Shown in pieces: positions 8,556 to 18,100 of a DNA stretch of 64,000 nt. A program made the position numbers and the translations under genes. The notes beneath the pieces were generated by a model. The model did no database searches and had not been told where the DNA came from. It saw only the letters and a list, made by a program, of their open reading frames with translations. The stretch's first letter is position 1. Each line of letters starts with the position of its first letter. Source of the stretch: Lactonifactor sp050944855 (lineage in GTDB: Bacteria > Bacillota > Clostridia > Lachnospirales > Lachnospiraceae); contig JBMNRU010000014.1 in the NCBI GenBank assembly GCA_050944855.1, positions 5,170 to 69,169 of the forward strand, in the 5' to 3' direction.

Positions 8556-8611
8556 CTCTATACCCGAAGATCACCTTAAAGTAGAAAACTATAAGTAAGG
8601 AGGATATTGCT

Positions 8612-10072
8612 ATGTCAATGATTAAAGTTGAAAACCTCACTTTTTCATACCCTTCCAGTTGTGACAATATTTTTGATCACGTTAATTTTCAAATTGACAC
8701 CAATTGGAAGCTTGGCCTTATAGGAAGAAACGGCAAAGGTAAAACAACCCTGCTTCATCTTCTTCAGGGAAAATATGAATATAGCGGGAAAATCATCCAT
8801 TCTGTTCCCTTTGATTATTTCCCATACCCCATTGCCGATAAAAATCAAATAACTGCTGATATACTGCAAAGGATCTGTCCCCTTGCAGAAGAATGGGAGC
8901 TTATGCGGGAACTGTCCTATCTGGATGTTGCTGCAGATGTATTGTGGCGGCCCTTTCAAACACTTTCCCAGGGAGAACAGACAAAAGTTTTGCTGGCTGC
9001 TCTTTTCTTAAACGAGGGACATTTTTTACTGATCGATGAACCAACGAATCACCTGGATATGAATGCACGCCAGCAAGTATCCGCCTATCTAAAAAGAAAG
9101 AAAGGCTTTATTCTGGTATCCCATGACCGCCGGTTCTTAGACGGATGTATTGATCACATACTATCCTTAAACCGCTCCAATATAGAAATACAAAGCGGAA
9201 CCTTTTCTTCCTGGATGACAAATTTTGAACAACAGCAGGAATTGGAACGCTCGCAAAATGAACAGCTGAAAAAAGAAATACACCGACTGCAGAAATCCGC
9301 CAAACGTTCTGAGGTATGGTCCAACCGGGTAGAAGCTTCCAAAACAGGCGCTGCAGATAAGGGTTATGTGGGCCATAAAGCGGCAAAGATGATGAAACGT
9401 TCTAAGTCAATCGAAGCAAAACGCCAGAAGGCCATGGAACAAAAATCCACCTTACTGAAAAATACGGAAACGATTGACACATTAAAAATACTGCCCCTTT
9501 CCTATCATTCCAATGTACTTGTTTCTTTTTCAAAAGTATCCCCGATTTATGAGGGCCATCCGGTTTGCAAACCCGTCACCTTTCATATAGAGCAGGGGGA
9601 GCGCATTGTAATCGACGGAAAAAACGGAAGCGGTAAGAGCAGCCTGCTGAAATTACTGTCGAATGTTCCCATAGAACATACAGGTACTGTAACCATAGGC
9701 TCCGGACTTGTGGTTTCCTATGTGCCGCAGGATACTTCGCATCTGGCAGGTACCTTATCCGCATTTGCCGAAAAAAATAATCTTGATGAAAGTCTGTTCA
9801 AAGCAATCCTCAGAAAAATGGATTTTAAACGAATCCAATATGAAAAAAAGATAGAAAATTTTTCGGGAGGACAAAAGAAAAAAATGCTGCTGGCAAAAAG
9901 CCTGTGCGAACAGGCTCACCTGTATGTATGGGACGAACCACTCAATTTTATTGACATATATTCACGCATGCAGATAGAACAGCTTATAAAAGACTTTTCA
10001 CCAACCATGCTTTTTGTTGAACATGACATGGCTTTCCGAAATGCCATCGCAACAAAGGTTATAAAATTATAA
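8612..10072 (+). CDS. Lsa-type ABC-F ribosomal protection protein (antibiotic resistance family)
   Basis: A 486-residue ABC-F protein: two ATPase domains and no membrane domain. NBD1 has GRNGKGKTT, the signature LSQGEQTK and the Walker B LIDEPTNHLD. NBD2 has GKNGSGKSS, FSGGQKKK and VWDEPLNFID. The segments TNWKLGLIGRNG, DVLWRPF and FILVSHDR and the VWDEPLN Walker B are characteristic of the Lsa/CplR group, which binds the ribosomal E site and dislodges lincosamides, streptogramin A and pleuromutilins. The lysine-rich interdomain linker (about residues 205-285) is the antibiotic-resistance domain. A uORF plus attenuator upstream suggests drug-inducible expression. Which drugs it protects against cannot be read from sequence. 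Confidence 0.88.
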   Translation: MSMIKVENLTFSYPSSCDNIFDHVNFQIDTNWKLGLIGRNGKGKTTLLHLLQGKYEYSGKIIHSVPFDYFPYPIADKNQITADILQRICPLAEEWELMRELSYLDVAADVLWRPFQTLSQGEQTKVLLAALFLNEGHFLLIDEPTNHLDMNARQQVSAYLKRKKGFILVSHDRRFLDGCIDHILSLNRSNIEIQSGTFSSWMTNFEQQQELERSQNEQLKKEIHRLQKSAKRSEVWSNRVEASKTGAADKGYVGHKAAKMMKRSKSIEAKRQKAMEQKSTLLKNTETIDTLKILPLSYHSNVLVSFSKVSPIYEGHPVCKPVTFHIEQGERIVIDGKNGSGKSSLLKLLSNVPIEHTGTVTIGSGLVVSYVPQDTSHLAGTLSAFAEKNNLDESLFKAILRKMDFKRIQYEKKIENFSGGQKKKMLLAKSLCEQAHLYVWDEPLNFIDIYSRMQIEQLIKDFSPTMLFVEHDMAFRNAIATKVIKL

Positions 10073-10077
10073 ATAAA

Positions 10078-10124
10078 GGAGCTGCTGCTCCGGCAGATGA
10101 TTGATCTACCGGAGCAGCAGCTCC
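10078..10124. terminator. Bidirectional terminator between ABC-F and the wall hydrolase
   Basis: A long hairpin with 16-base arms GGAGCTGCTGCTCCGG (10078-10093) and its complement (10109-10124), with additional inner pairing. Followed by CGATTTTG on the plus strand and TTTATTTATAATTTT on the minus strand, it serves both convergent genes. Confidence 0.85.
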
Positions 10125-10161
10125 CGATTTTGTCTGCAGTCTGCTGCAAATATGAAAAATA

Positions 10162-12108
10162 TTATTCCTGCAGTTTATAAACTTCGACACGTTTTCCAGC
10201 CATTTCACTGCATTTGCTGTGATCGTTCACAAATATCTGCACCCGACCCTGCTGTGTATGACTGTTTTCTACCGTATAGATATTGCCGTCAATCACTAAC
10301 TTGGTGCCTAATGGAATACCCTCAACAGATATCGTTCTGCCTTCTACAGGCATCGTGTTCATCTCGGTAGCTCCTCCTGACCACTGACCGCAGCATACGG
10401 AACAATCACAGTATGCGGATACTTCACAGCTGCCCAGATATGCTCCGATCTGTTCCGGTTCAACTGCCGTATAAGCGGTTGGTGCTTCCTCTTCTTCTTT
10501 GTCTTCACTCTCTGATGTGGTGTTCTGCGAACTGATAAGACGGGTAGCCCATACTGCATGACCATACTGTACTGTACTGTTCACAATTCCGGTTCGGCTG
10601 CTCTGCGCTTCAATTGTCTTGCCATTTCCCGCATACATAACTACATGGTATACAACACCATTTTTTGCATAAAAAATCAGATCTCCCGGCTTAGCGCTTT
10701 CCACCGGAATCTGCATACCGTATACAGCCTGTTCTCTGGAAGTTCTGGGAAGTGAATAACCGAATGCGCTATAAATACCCTGTACAAATCCCGAACAATC
10801 CGCTCCGTTAATCAGACTCGTACCACCCCATACATAAGGATTTCCCACAAATTGCTGTGCAAAATTCAGCATTGCGTTACGGATCGCTTCGTCATCAGAT
10901 GCCTCTTTTGTAGACATAATCGTATAGTAAAATGCTTTATTTCCTTTTGGATCGATCACTTCCTGTGCCTTCGGCAGATTTTCTTCCCCTGCTTCCTGCA
11001 CTTTATTGGATGCCTCTTCTCCCTGGATCAGATACTCACTTTTTACAAAGCCCCTGACATCTTCTGATTCTACAAAAACCCATTCCTGATCCGCATCAGC
11101 CAGTATATAACAAAGAGCACCTTTCGGCAGTCTTCCCACAATACGGGATTCCGTAGTCTGACTCTCACGGACATTTACCGAAGAGGCGTTTGTAATAGCA
11201 TATACCTTCTCCGCAACAGTTTTTCTTACGGTGGTACGTGTATACGTCAGCGCCTGATTCTCAAATGGAGCTATCTCGGCACTCGCCAGAGACATATTGA
11301 TCTCCTGTGCCGCGTCAACCAGCGTCTTCGCCTCTTCACCGGTAAGAAGCTGATCTGCTTTTACAAAGCCCCTGACTGCACCGGACTCTACGTAAATCCA
11401 TTCCCGATCCGCATCGGCCAGTACATAGCAAAGTCCGCCTCTTGCCAGTGTACCTGTCACTCTGGCAGTTTCCGCTTTCTCCTCATAAATATTTAAACTA
11501 TCAACATTAGCCACTGCATATTCTTTTGCAACTGTCCTGAAACGATAACTTTCTTCAATATCAGGAGGAATTACAATTTTCTGAGAGGCGATCAATGCCT
11601 CATTCGTACTGATCTGTTCCTGGGCTTCCTCCGGCTGTTCCTCTGCCGGGGTCTCCGTCACATCAGGTGTTTCTTCCGGTGCACCCGGCTGTTCCTCAGG
11701 ATTAGCCGGTTCCTCTGTAGGATCTCCGGGCTTCTCTCCTGGTTCATCCGGATTCGTCGGATCCGTGGGCTCTGCAGGCTCTGTCGGTTCTGTAGGATCC
11801 GTTGGTTCTGTGGGATCCGTGCCCGGATCAACCGGTTCCGTGGGCTCTGGAGCAGAAGGTATTTCCTTTACAATCTCATAGCCTTCTAACAAAATCCCAT
11901 CTTCCGTACAACGGGCATAACCCCCTTCTACCGGAAGCCAGAAATTTCCCTGATAATCTTTCCTTATCTGGGCTACGTCAACTGCAGCACCCTTTTCTTC
12001 AACAGAAGAAACATTCTCTGTCGCATATACTAAAGAAGGAGGAACTGCTAAGCTGGCTGCCATCGTAACCGGCAATAGTCCTTTTAATAATATTTTTTTC
12101 CAAAACAT
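10162..12108 (-). CDS. Secreted SH3-SH3-NlpC/P60 peptidoglycan hydrolase with C-terminal 3D-like domain
   Basis: A 648-residue exported protein. Order: signal peptide (to about residue 30, AAS..VYA); Pro/Glu/Thr/Asp-rich spacer with EPT/DPT repeats (about 85-170); two bacterial SH3 domains (about 195-250 and 300-360); and an NlpC/P60 domain (about 405-530) with catalytic Cys in GADCSGF (about 435) and His in VYHVVMYAG (about 489). The C-terminal domain (about 560-645) resembles a 3D/RlpA-type barrel (IPLGTKLVIDG, then VQIFVNDHSKC), but two of the three Asp that name the family are missing. It likely cuts stem-peptide bonds in the wall. The leader carries a riboswitch-like element and an intrinsic terminator. 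Confidence 0.87.
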   Translation of the reverse strand: MFWKKILLKGLLPVTMAASLAVPPSLVYATENVSSVEEKGAAVDVAQIRKDYQGNFWLPVEGGYARCTEDGILLEGYEIVKEIPSAPEPTEPVDPGTDPTEPTDPTEPTEPAEPTDPTNPDEPGEKPGDPTEEPANPEEQPGAPEETPDVTETPAEEQPEEAQEQISTNEALIASQKIVIPPDIEESYRFRTVAKEYAVANVDSLNIYEEKAETARVTGTLARGGLCYVLADADREWIYVESGAVRGFVKADQLLTGEEAKTLVDAAQEINMSLASAEIAPFENQALTYTRTTVRKTVAEKVYAITNASSVNVRESQTTESRIVGRLPKGALCYILADADQEWVFVESEDVRGFVKSEYLIQGEEASNKVQEAGEENLPKAQEVIDPKGNKAFYYTIMSTKEASDDEAIRNAMLNFAQQFVGNPYVWGGTSLINGADCSGFVQGIYSAFGYSLPRTSREQAVYGMQIPVESAKPGDLIFYAKNGVVYHVVMYAGNGKTIEAQSSRTGIVNSTVQYGHAVWATRLISSQNTTSESEDKEEEEAPTAYTAVEPEQIGAYLGSCEVSAYCDCSVCCGQWSGGATEMNTMPVEGRTISVEGIPLGTKLVIDGNIYTVENSHTQQGRVQIFVNDHSKCSEMAGKRVEVYKLQE

Positions 12109-12143
12109 ACTTTATCACTCTCCCTTAATTCAACTATCTTAAG

Positions 12144-12174
12144 TAAAAAAGACACTCCCATCCATGGAAATGTC
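12144..12174 (-). terminator. Leader terminator before the NlpC/P60 gene
   Basis: Minus-strand hairpin GACATTTCC / GGGAGTGTC (9 pairs, two G-U) with loop ATGGAT, followed by TTTTTTAC. It lies only 36 bases before the coding start and downstream of the leader promoter. It must therefore act as a regulated terminator, or as the end of a short leader RNA. Confidence 0.8.
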
Positions 12175-12247
12175 TCACTATTTCTATTTTAATCAAACGC
12201 AAAAAATAGAACTATCCCTTCTTCCCGAAAACAAATTCATAAATTCT

Positions 12248-12350
12248 GAAATGGCTGTTCTCTGGCTTCGCACATTTTAATACGTTACAGTAGAGAAAAC
12301 TGCACCGAACTTACCATTTACCCCTCACAACAATTGCAAAAGACCATTCC
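12248..12350 (-). ncRNA. Riboswitch-like leader element, cobalamin-type candidate
   Basis: The minus-strand leader contains CTACTGTAA (compare CGCNACTGTAA of the cobalamin box). About 15 bases later comes GAAGCCAGA then GCC, as in the GAAGCCAGGAGACCTGCC core. The element is closed by a 7-bp stem, GGAATGG (plus-strand 12344-12350) with CCATTTC (12248-12254), placed as in cobalamin riboswitches. It follows a strong promoter and precedes a terminator. The P4 region and part of the core (TTCTC for CCCGC, AGAGAACA for AGGAGACCT) are divergent, so the class is uncertain though regulated leader RNA is likely. Confidence 0.5.
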
Positions 12351-12377
12351 ATGCATTCTATTTTACAAGTTTTGTAT

Positions 12378-12406
12378 ATTATACACCAATATCCAAAAAA
12401 AAGCAA
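12378..12406 (-). promoter_or_regulatory. Promoter of the NlpC/P60 leader transcript
   Basis: Minus-strand TTGCTT (12401-12406), 17-base spacer and TATAAT (12378-12383). Transcription would start near 12371, giving a leader of about 260 bases. The -35 abuts the AraC stop codon. Confidence 0.75.
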
Positions 12407-12413
12407 TATTTTT

Positions 12414-13274
12414 TTATGCAAACGGATTACGAATCTGTTTTCTGTACTGGCTTGGCGCAACTCCTTTACTCTTCTTAAATACCCGGTTAAAATAAGAAAT
12501 TCCATTAAACCCGGCTTTAGAAGCAATCTCGGAAACGGACAGACTTGTTGTTTCCAGCAGCAAGGTCGCATAATCAATCCGTACCCGTTCAATATATTCA
12601 AAAACGGTACAGCCCAGTGTGGTTTTAAACCGGGTACACAGATAGTTTTTACTCAGGGCAACTTCTTTTGCAACATCTTCTAATGTTATATTTGCGCGGA
12701 AATTCCGATGGATATAATCAATCACCGGCCGGATTTTGTGGTAATCCGTCTGAAAATCCCCTACATCTTCCATCATTTCATTCTGTTCATGACAATGACG
12801 ATATAAATTGATCACGATCTGAATAATATTCGACTTAATAGAAAGATTCCATCCTTTTTCCTGCATGGCATATTCGCTGAAAATACTTTCCATATTCCTT
12901 TTCATCTCATTATAAAAGGAATCTCTCTTACGGATCCGATTAGCAAACATGACCTTTCTGCTAAAAAACGGCTTCAGATATTCATCCTGATCCATCTGAT
13001 CCCAAATAAACCGAGGTTCAAAGATGCAAACGGAAACTACCATATTCGAATCATCAGCAATCATCATATGTTTTTCTGAATTATTGATGACAAAAAAGTC
13101 CCCCGGCTGAACATCATACGTCCGGTCCTCAATCACATAAACGCCGCATCCTTTATCCACATAGTCAATCTCCAGACCATCATGGCAGTGCATACAGCCC
13201 TGCATACCATCCTGATGCATAAGCTGAAACTCCATTCCCTCCTGAAAGGAATACTCATCTTTAATATAGTACAT
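12414..13274 (-). CDS. AraC-family transcriptional regulator
   Basis: A 286-residue AraC regulator. The N-terminal cupin sensor (about 1-150) has the typical CMHCHDGLEIDYVDKGCG and VQPGDFFVINNSEKHMM segments. The C-terminal double HTH (about 185-285) has ITLEDVAKEVALSKNYLCTRFK and VSEIASKAGFNGISYFNRVFKKSKGVAP. Such sensors usually bind small sugars or related metabolites; the ligand is unknown. It stands alone between a terminator and the wall-hydrolase promoter. Confidence 0.92.
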   Translation of the reverse strand: MYYIKDEYSFQEGMEFQLMHQDGMQGCMHCHDGLEIDYVDKGCGVYVIEDRTYDVQPGDFFVINNSEKHMMIADDSNMVVSVCIFEPRFIWDQMDQDEYLKPFFSRKVMFANRIRKRDSFYNEMKRNMESIFSEYAMQEKGWNLSIKSNIIQIVINLYRHCHEQNEMMEDVGDFQTDYHKIRPVIDYIHRNFRANITLEDVAKEVALSKNYLCTRFKTTLGCTVFEYIERVRIDYATLLLETTSLSVSEIASKAGFNGISYFNRVFKKSKGVAPSQYRKQIRNPFA

Positions 13275-13348
13275 ATCTGCTTGTCCCCTTTTGCTATCCA
13301 GTCATACTCTGCTTTCCGCATTTTTGATTATTATAGCAGATTTTATCA

Positions 13349-13394
13349 AAAAGAAAAACCCGCAATTGGCTCACAATACCACCATTTGCGGGTT
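13349..13394 (-). terminator. Terminator of the giant-protein/solute-binding-protein operon
   Basis: Arms AACCCGCAATTGG (13357-13369) and CCATTTGCGGGTT (13382-13394). On the minus strand the hairpin ends in TTTTTCTTTTTG, just past the solute-binding-protein stop. Confidence 0.88.
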
Positions 13395-13403
13395 CCTCCA
13401 AGG

Positions 13404-15089
13404 CTATTTTACTTTGATTTTATTCACATTCTCCATCCATACACCGCCAGGACGCATATCATAACCGCTTAAATCTGCGGAAATAGAGAAAAATCCTTTT
13501 TCTCTGGCAAACGGAATAATGGGAAGATCCTCCGCCATCGCCTGATTCATTTTCTCCAGATTCTGCTTGTAATCAGCAAATGTATAGCTGCTTCTGAACT
13601 TGTCAAGAGCTGTTTCCAACTGTTCTGTCTGAATTCCCGTAGACAATGTATCCCGGTCAGACATTAGCTGCTCCAGTGAAGTAACAGTAGGCTCTATCTG
13701 CATAGAGGAAAAATAAAGATCATAAGTTCCATCTGAAAACAGGGTTTTCATATAATCATCTTCACTCAGTTTACTGATCTCCAGCTGAATTCCTACAGCA
13801 TCCAAATCTGTCTTTAACTGATCCGCAGCCATATTCTGCCATTCATCGTCTTCTCTGACAGGAAGCCGCAGAAGAATCTCTTCGGCGCCAAGTGTCTTAG
13901 CAGCGGAAGCCACCTTTTCCTTAGCCTTCTCCTGATCATAAGAAATTCCGCCCTTCTTGGAACCTCCAGGGATACAAAAATCTGTTTTTTCTGCAATAGA
14001 AGCAACCGCTTCGTTTTCAAAGAACGCTTCTTTATTAAAAGCAGCGGCTATTGCCTGGCGTATCTCCGTATTAGAACCATAAATGCTCTTGTTATTGAAC
14101 CCGATAAAGTCAATGACATTTCCCGGCTTTTCGTACACGGTAAAAGACTCTACATCGTAGATTTCCTTAAAAGCCGCGGTTCTGGAATTATAATAGATCA
14201 CATCGATCTCGCTGTTTTCCATAGCAGCCAGAGTATCATAATAATTCACATGAAGAAACTGAATCTTTTTAATATCTTTGGCCTTCGCACGGCTGTTTTC
14301 ATTCACCTGCAGAAAAGTCCTGCTGCTGTTCGGCTGATCTAACAGCACATAGGGTCCTGTTCCAATCCCTTTCGAGCGAAAATCATCTATTTGGGCAAAC
14401 GGATGATCCGATGTCAGATCTACAATATCTCTCTTCTGAACACGAGTCTCCAAGACCTGCAGATTTTCCGGAGAAGGTGTAGCAAACAAAAGCTTTACTG
14501 TATTCTCATCCACTACCTGTATGCCAGGCATATCATAATTTTCCGCAGTATAAAGTTCCGGTGTCATCCCTTCCAGATTCTGATAACCGCTCCCGGGTTC
14601 TGTTCCGTGCATAAAAGCGGCAGCTGCCAGAGATGCATAGACATCGTCTGCTGTCATCTCACTGCCATCACTGAACTTAATGTTGTTCTTTAAATGAATG
14701 GTAAATTCTTTGCCATCTTCTGAAATATCCACTTTTTTTGCCAGTACAGCAGTATAACTTCCGTCACTTTCCTGCTGCATAAGGGGCTCAAATACCAAGT
14801 CACTGATCTGCATGTCCTGATCCGTCTGTGCAAATACAGGATTCACCTCGCCAGTCATGGCATCCGCAGCCACGATCAGCGTTTCTTTTCGTTCGCCTTC
14901 CTTCTGTACGGCTGAAGCATTTCCTTTTTTTACCTGAACCAATTCCTCGCTGCTTTGATACATAAGAAAGACAACGAGAAATACTACTGCTGCCAGAATG
15001 ACCAGCGCTGCCGCCCACTGCTTTTTCGACAGTTTCCGGAAGCGTTCTCCAATCTCTTTCATCCTTTTATTTTCCTGCTGCTCAGTCAT
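13404..15089 (-). CDS. Membrane-tethered family 5 (oligopeptide/nickel-type) solute-binding protein
   Basis: A 561-residue SBP_bac_5 protein. After a short basic cytoplasmic stretch there is one N-terminal membrane helix (about residues 25-45, ALVILAAVVFLVVFLMY) and no lipobox Cys, so it is held by a signal anchor and not by lipid. The ligand-binding part has family landmarks: LVFEPLM, TIHLKNNIKFSDGSEMTADDVYASL, GTGPYVL, GFNNKS and DLYFSSMQ. ABC permeases and ATPases are absent on both sides. It starts 70 bases after the giant surface-protein gene in the same direction and shares its terminator, so the two are probably one operon. Ligand unknown; a scaffold or sensing role is possible. Confidence 0.85.
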   Translation of the reverse strand: MTEQQENKRMKEIGERFRKLSKKQWAAALVILAAVVFLVVFLMYQSSEELVQVKKGNASAVQKEGERKETLIVAADAMTGEVNPVFAQTDQDMQISDLVFEPLMQQESDGSYTAVLAKKVDISEDGKEFTIHLKNNIKFSDGSEMTADDVYASLAAAAFMHGTEPGSGYQNLEGMTPELYTAENYDMPGIQVVDENTVKLLFATPSPENLQVLETRVQKRDIVDLTSDHPFAQIDDFRSKGIGTGPYVLLDQPNSSRTFLQVNENSRAKAKDIKKIQFLHVNYYDTLAAMENSEIDVIYYNSRTAAFKEIYDVESFTVYEKPGNVIDFIGFNNKSIYGSNTEIRQAIAAAFNKEAFFENEAVASIAEKTDFCIPGGSKKGGISYDQEKAKEKVASAAKTLGAEEILLRLPVREDDEWQNMAADQLKTDLDAVGIQLEISKLSEDDYMKTLFSDGTYDLYFSSMQIEPTVTSLEQLMSDRDTLSTGIQTEQLETALDKFRSSYTFADYKQNLEKMNQAMAEDLPIIPFAREKGFFSISADLSGYDMRPGGVWMENVNKIKVK

Positions 15090-15105
15090 ATTTCCTCCTT
15101 TTCAA

Positions 15106-15137
15106 ACCGGCACCGTACTTTTTTGTCCGGCGCCGGT
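15106..15137 (-). other. Strong intercistronic stem-loop without T-run
   Basis: ACCGGCGCCG / CGGTGCCGGT (10 pairs, one G-U) lies between the giant gene and the solute-binding-protein gene. On the minus strand it is followed by TTGAAAAGG, not a T-run, so it looks like an mRNA stabilising or processing element within an operon and not a terminator. Confidence 0.6.
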
Positions 15138-15159
15138 TCTATTGCTTTTGTCAATCTCT

Positions 15160-18100
15160 CTACTGCTCTTTGTCTTTCTTCTTTCTTCGTTTCCAAACGA
15201 TCAGCATCAAAACGCTGCCGCTTATAACGAAAAGTATCAATGCAAGTCCCAGATTATTGGGATCACCTGTACGAACAAACTGCATTTTTTCTTTTATTTG
15301 TTTGTAATAATCCTTGACGATAGATATCTCAGATTCTTCCGGCTCCGGTTTTGGTTCTTCCGGTTTCGGTTTTTCAGGTTCCGGTTCCTCTGGCTCCGGA
15401 ATAATATAAATTCCGGCATCCTTTGTCAGATCATCATGGACATGAACGTAACGAATAAATTCATTTACCATCTCAAATCCATCAAAAATCTCAAATTCCC
15501 GTCCAAGAGCTATCCGGTAATTGCCTGTCGTCATACCAACAGCATCTCCGATGCCATTTTCCATGGTATCTGCACTGGCTCCCTTTAACAGTTCCTGTTC
15601 ATCAGACTCTTCCTCTGACATATTCATCTGGATGTTATATCTTCCGGGCACTCCTGTCAATACATCGCCAATCTGGATTTCGCCTTCTGCATACTGCTCC
15701 AGCACTCCGACTCTGGCGTCAATAAACAGATTAGATGGACAGAAATCCTGATTCGTTTCATCCGACAATTCCTTCGTAAACTCCGTCCAGTAATTAACCT
15801 TCGTACCAGGCTGACGAATCTCTGCCCGATAACGGTATACCATCATTTCACCGGTTTCCTCATCGGTACCGATCACAGGAACCTTAAACTGATAGTTTCC
15901 TTCACTGTCCGTAATGGCCTTCATATCCGGAACTCTTTCCCAAAGTCCTTTTCTGACTTCTTTTCCGGTGATCACAATATCGGATACCGGTGTTTCCAGA
16001 TAATTATCCAGTGTAATCTCCACATCCGGTTCTGTGTTCTCTGACAGTTCATAGGTGTAAGTCTCGTATTCTGCGTTAGGATTATACCGATACAGCACTA
16101 CCTCGGCGCCGGAAAGTCCATTTTCTCCTCTTTCCTGTACACCATTTCTGTTTGTATCCTCCCAGACGCGGTCTCCGATCTCTGCCTCGTTTTTAAAGGT
16201 CAGCAGACCAATAAACTTATTGCGTACCCAGGTTCCGCCGTCACGCTCCGGATTTTTGCTCTGATATACTTTGTAATTACCATCGTAAATATTATCCGGT
16301 TTTTCCAACTCGACTGCCATCCGGAAGGAATCTGTAATTCCGATCTCCTTCCTGTCTTTGCCGTACTTCTGAAGACTCGCTTCGTAGCCCTCACCCGTCA
16401 GCCAGCCGGCATCTGAGTCGGTCTCATCCTTTGTATTGTCATTTACATCACGGTAAGTAAAGTCACCATGCCAAAGCTCTTTTTCAATCATCAGACGATA
16501 CTGATATGGCTCTGTCTGGGTTGGCCGCTTTGTTTTGTCCAGAATCGGCACATCGCCAAAGCTGTAATGTCCATCGGATCCGGTTCGGTAGGAAGCCGGC
16601 GAGAATGCAAAGGTATTGATCTGAATCTCCAGTTCTCTGATCCGGTTTTCCCGGGTTTCTATCTGATATCTGATATCCAGATAGTTCTGGTAAAGAATAC
16701 CCTGCTCCTGCTGCAAACCGCTAATCGTATTCTGATGTCCCGTGATCTGACTATCCAGATCTGCCATCTCTCTCTGTTTGTTGGCTACTGCAGTATTGGC
16801 CTCCCTCTGATCTTTTCTGAGATCGGTTACTTCCTGTCTCTTAGCCTCCAGCTCAGTTGTCTTTCCGTCCAGTTCTGTCTGCTTTGCATCTACAGCATCC
16901 TGTGCCTGACGAATATCTTCCTCTGATGCATCTGAGGAATTCTTCAGATCATCCAGAATCTGAGTCAGATCCGACAGTTCGCTCTCAAGCTGTGCTGCCT
17001 CATTCTCTAAAACAGTTACCTGTCCTGATGCGACACTCAGATTGTAGCTGATATCATCGTACTCATTTCTCAATACGCCCAGTTCACCGGACATAACCGT
17101 TCTCTGTGCGATCAGACCTTCAATGGTATCCTGAACACCCTGAATTTCTCTTCCCTTCGCCTCATAAGCGTCATACGCCACATCGCGGTCTACGGACAGA
17201 TCAGCTATTTCTGTTTCCAGACGAAGCTTTTCTTCTTCGTAACTGTTCGTATTGTTTTTCTGATTTTCAACTTCTTGATAGAAGTAGGCCTCCATCTCTT
17301 CTGTCTTCGGAAGAATATAGATTCCGTCATCAATATAGAAGTCTTCCATCTGTTTTCCGTCTGTATCGATTCCGGCAGCCGCCAGATCGTCCAGCGTCGG
17401 CAAGGTATAATGATCCGGATTATACATAAACAAACTTACATATTTTCCGTCCGGTGCGATCACCGATTTCTTTTCCTCATCAGTGAGAGGCAAGGTCATT
17501 TCCGGATCTATATCTTCTTTCTCATCCAGATCTCCGATCCTGTACTGAAGTGTGACAATAACATCCGCCACGCCTTCATCCTTTTCCTCATCATACAGAC
17601 CGTCGTAAGTATAACGTCCGTTAATCTTTTCCAGATCGTTCCATACAATTCCATCGATCTTACTCTTTGCATAAGGCACAAGACCTGCATCTACATAAGA
17701 TTCTGACCGAAGATCTGAAATATCATAGCCGCCTATGATGTTGGAACCAGAGGTTTCATCTGTTTTCTTACACAGAATATAAAGGGTCTCCTGCTCAAAT
17801 ACAGTAGGATCAAAGTCCTTAAATACCGCATGATCATGGATCTCATTACGGTCTCTGTGATACATCCAACCGTCTTCTGCCAGGTTGCTGTCCACCTTGT
17901 CCACATCAAAATCAGCCGGCGGGTTCATCTTGTCCCCGTGGAACTCTGTCAGTGTATATCCTGCAAGCAGCTCCGGCACATAGATCCGGTAGCCGGTCAG
18001 ATAACTCTGATCGTTCTGCTGAATGCTGGATGGAATGCTGAACAGATACTGTCCTGACTTCGCATTCGTATACTGGTAACGCATACCCGGATGCGTTCCG

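Noticed and set aside
8331..8579. 82-codon frame across the ABC-F leader
   Set aside because: It overlaps the uORF and the attenuator, has no ribosome-binding site and no protein-like composition.
11700..11850. Tandem DNA repeats in the wall-hydrolase gene as a separate repeat locus
   Set aside because: The repeats encode the Pro/Thr/Glu/Asp-rich spacer of the protein and need no other explanation.
12144..12410. Cyclic di-AMP (ydaO) riboswitch before the NlpC/P60 gene
   Set aside because: Such riboswitches are common before wall hydrolases, but the conserved GGGGGACCCA-type core words are not found; the cobalamin-type words fit better.
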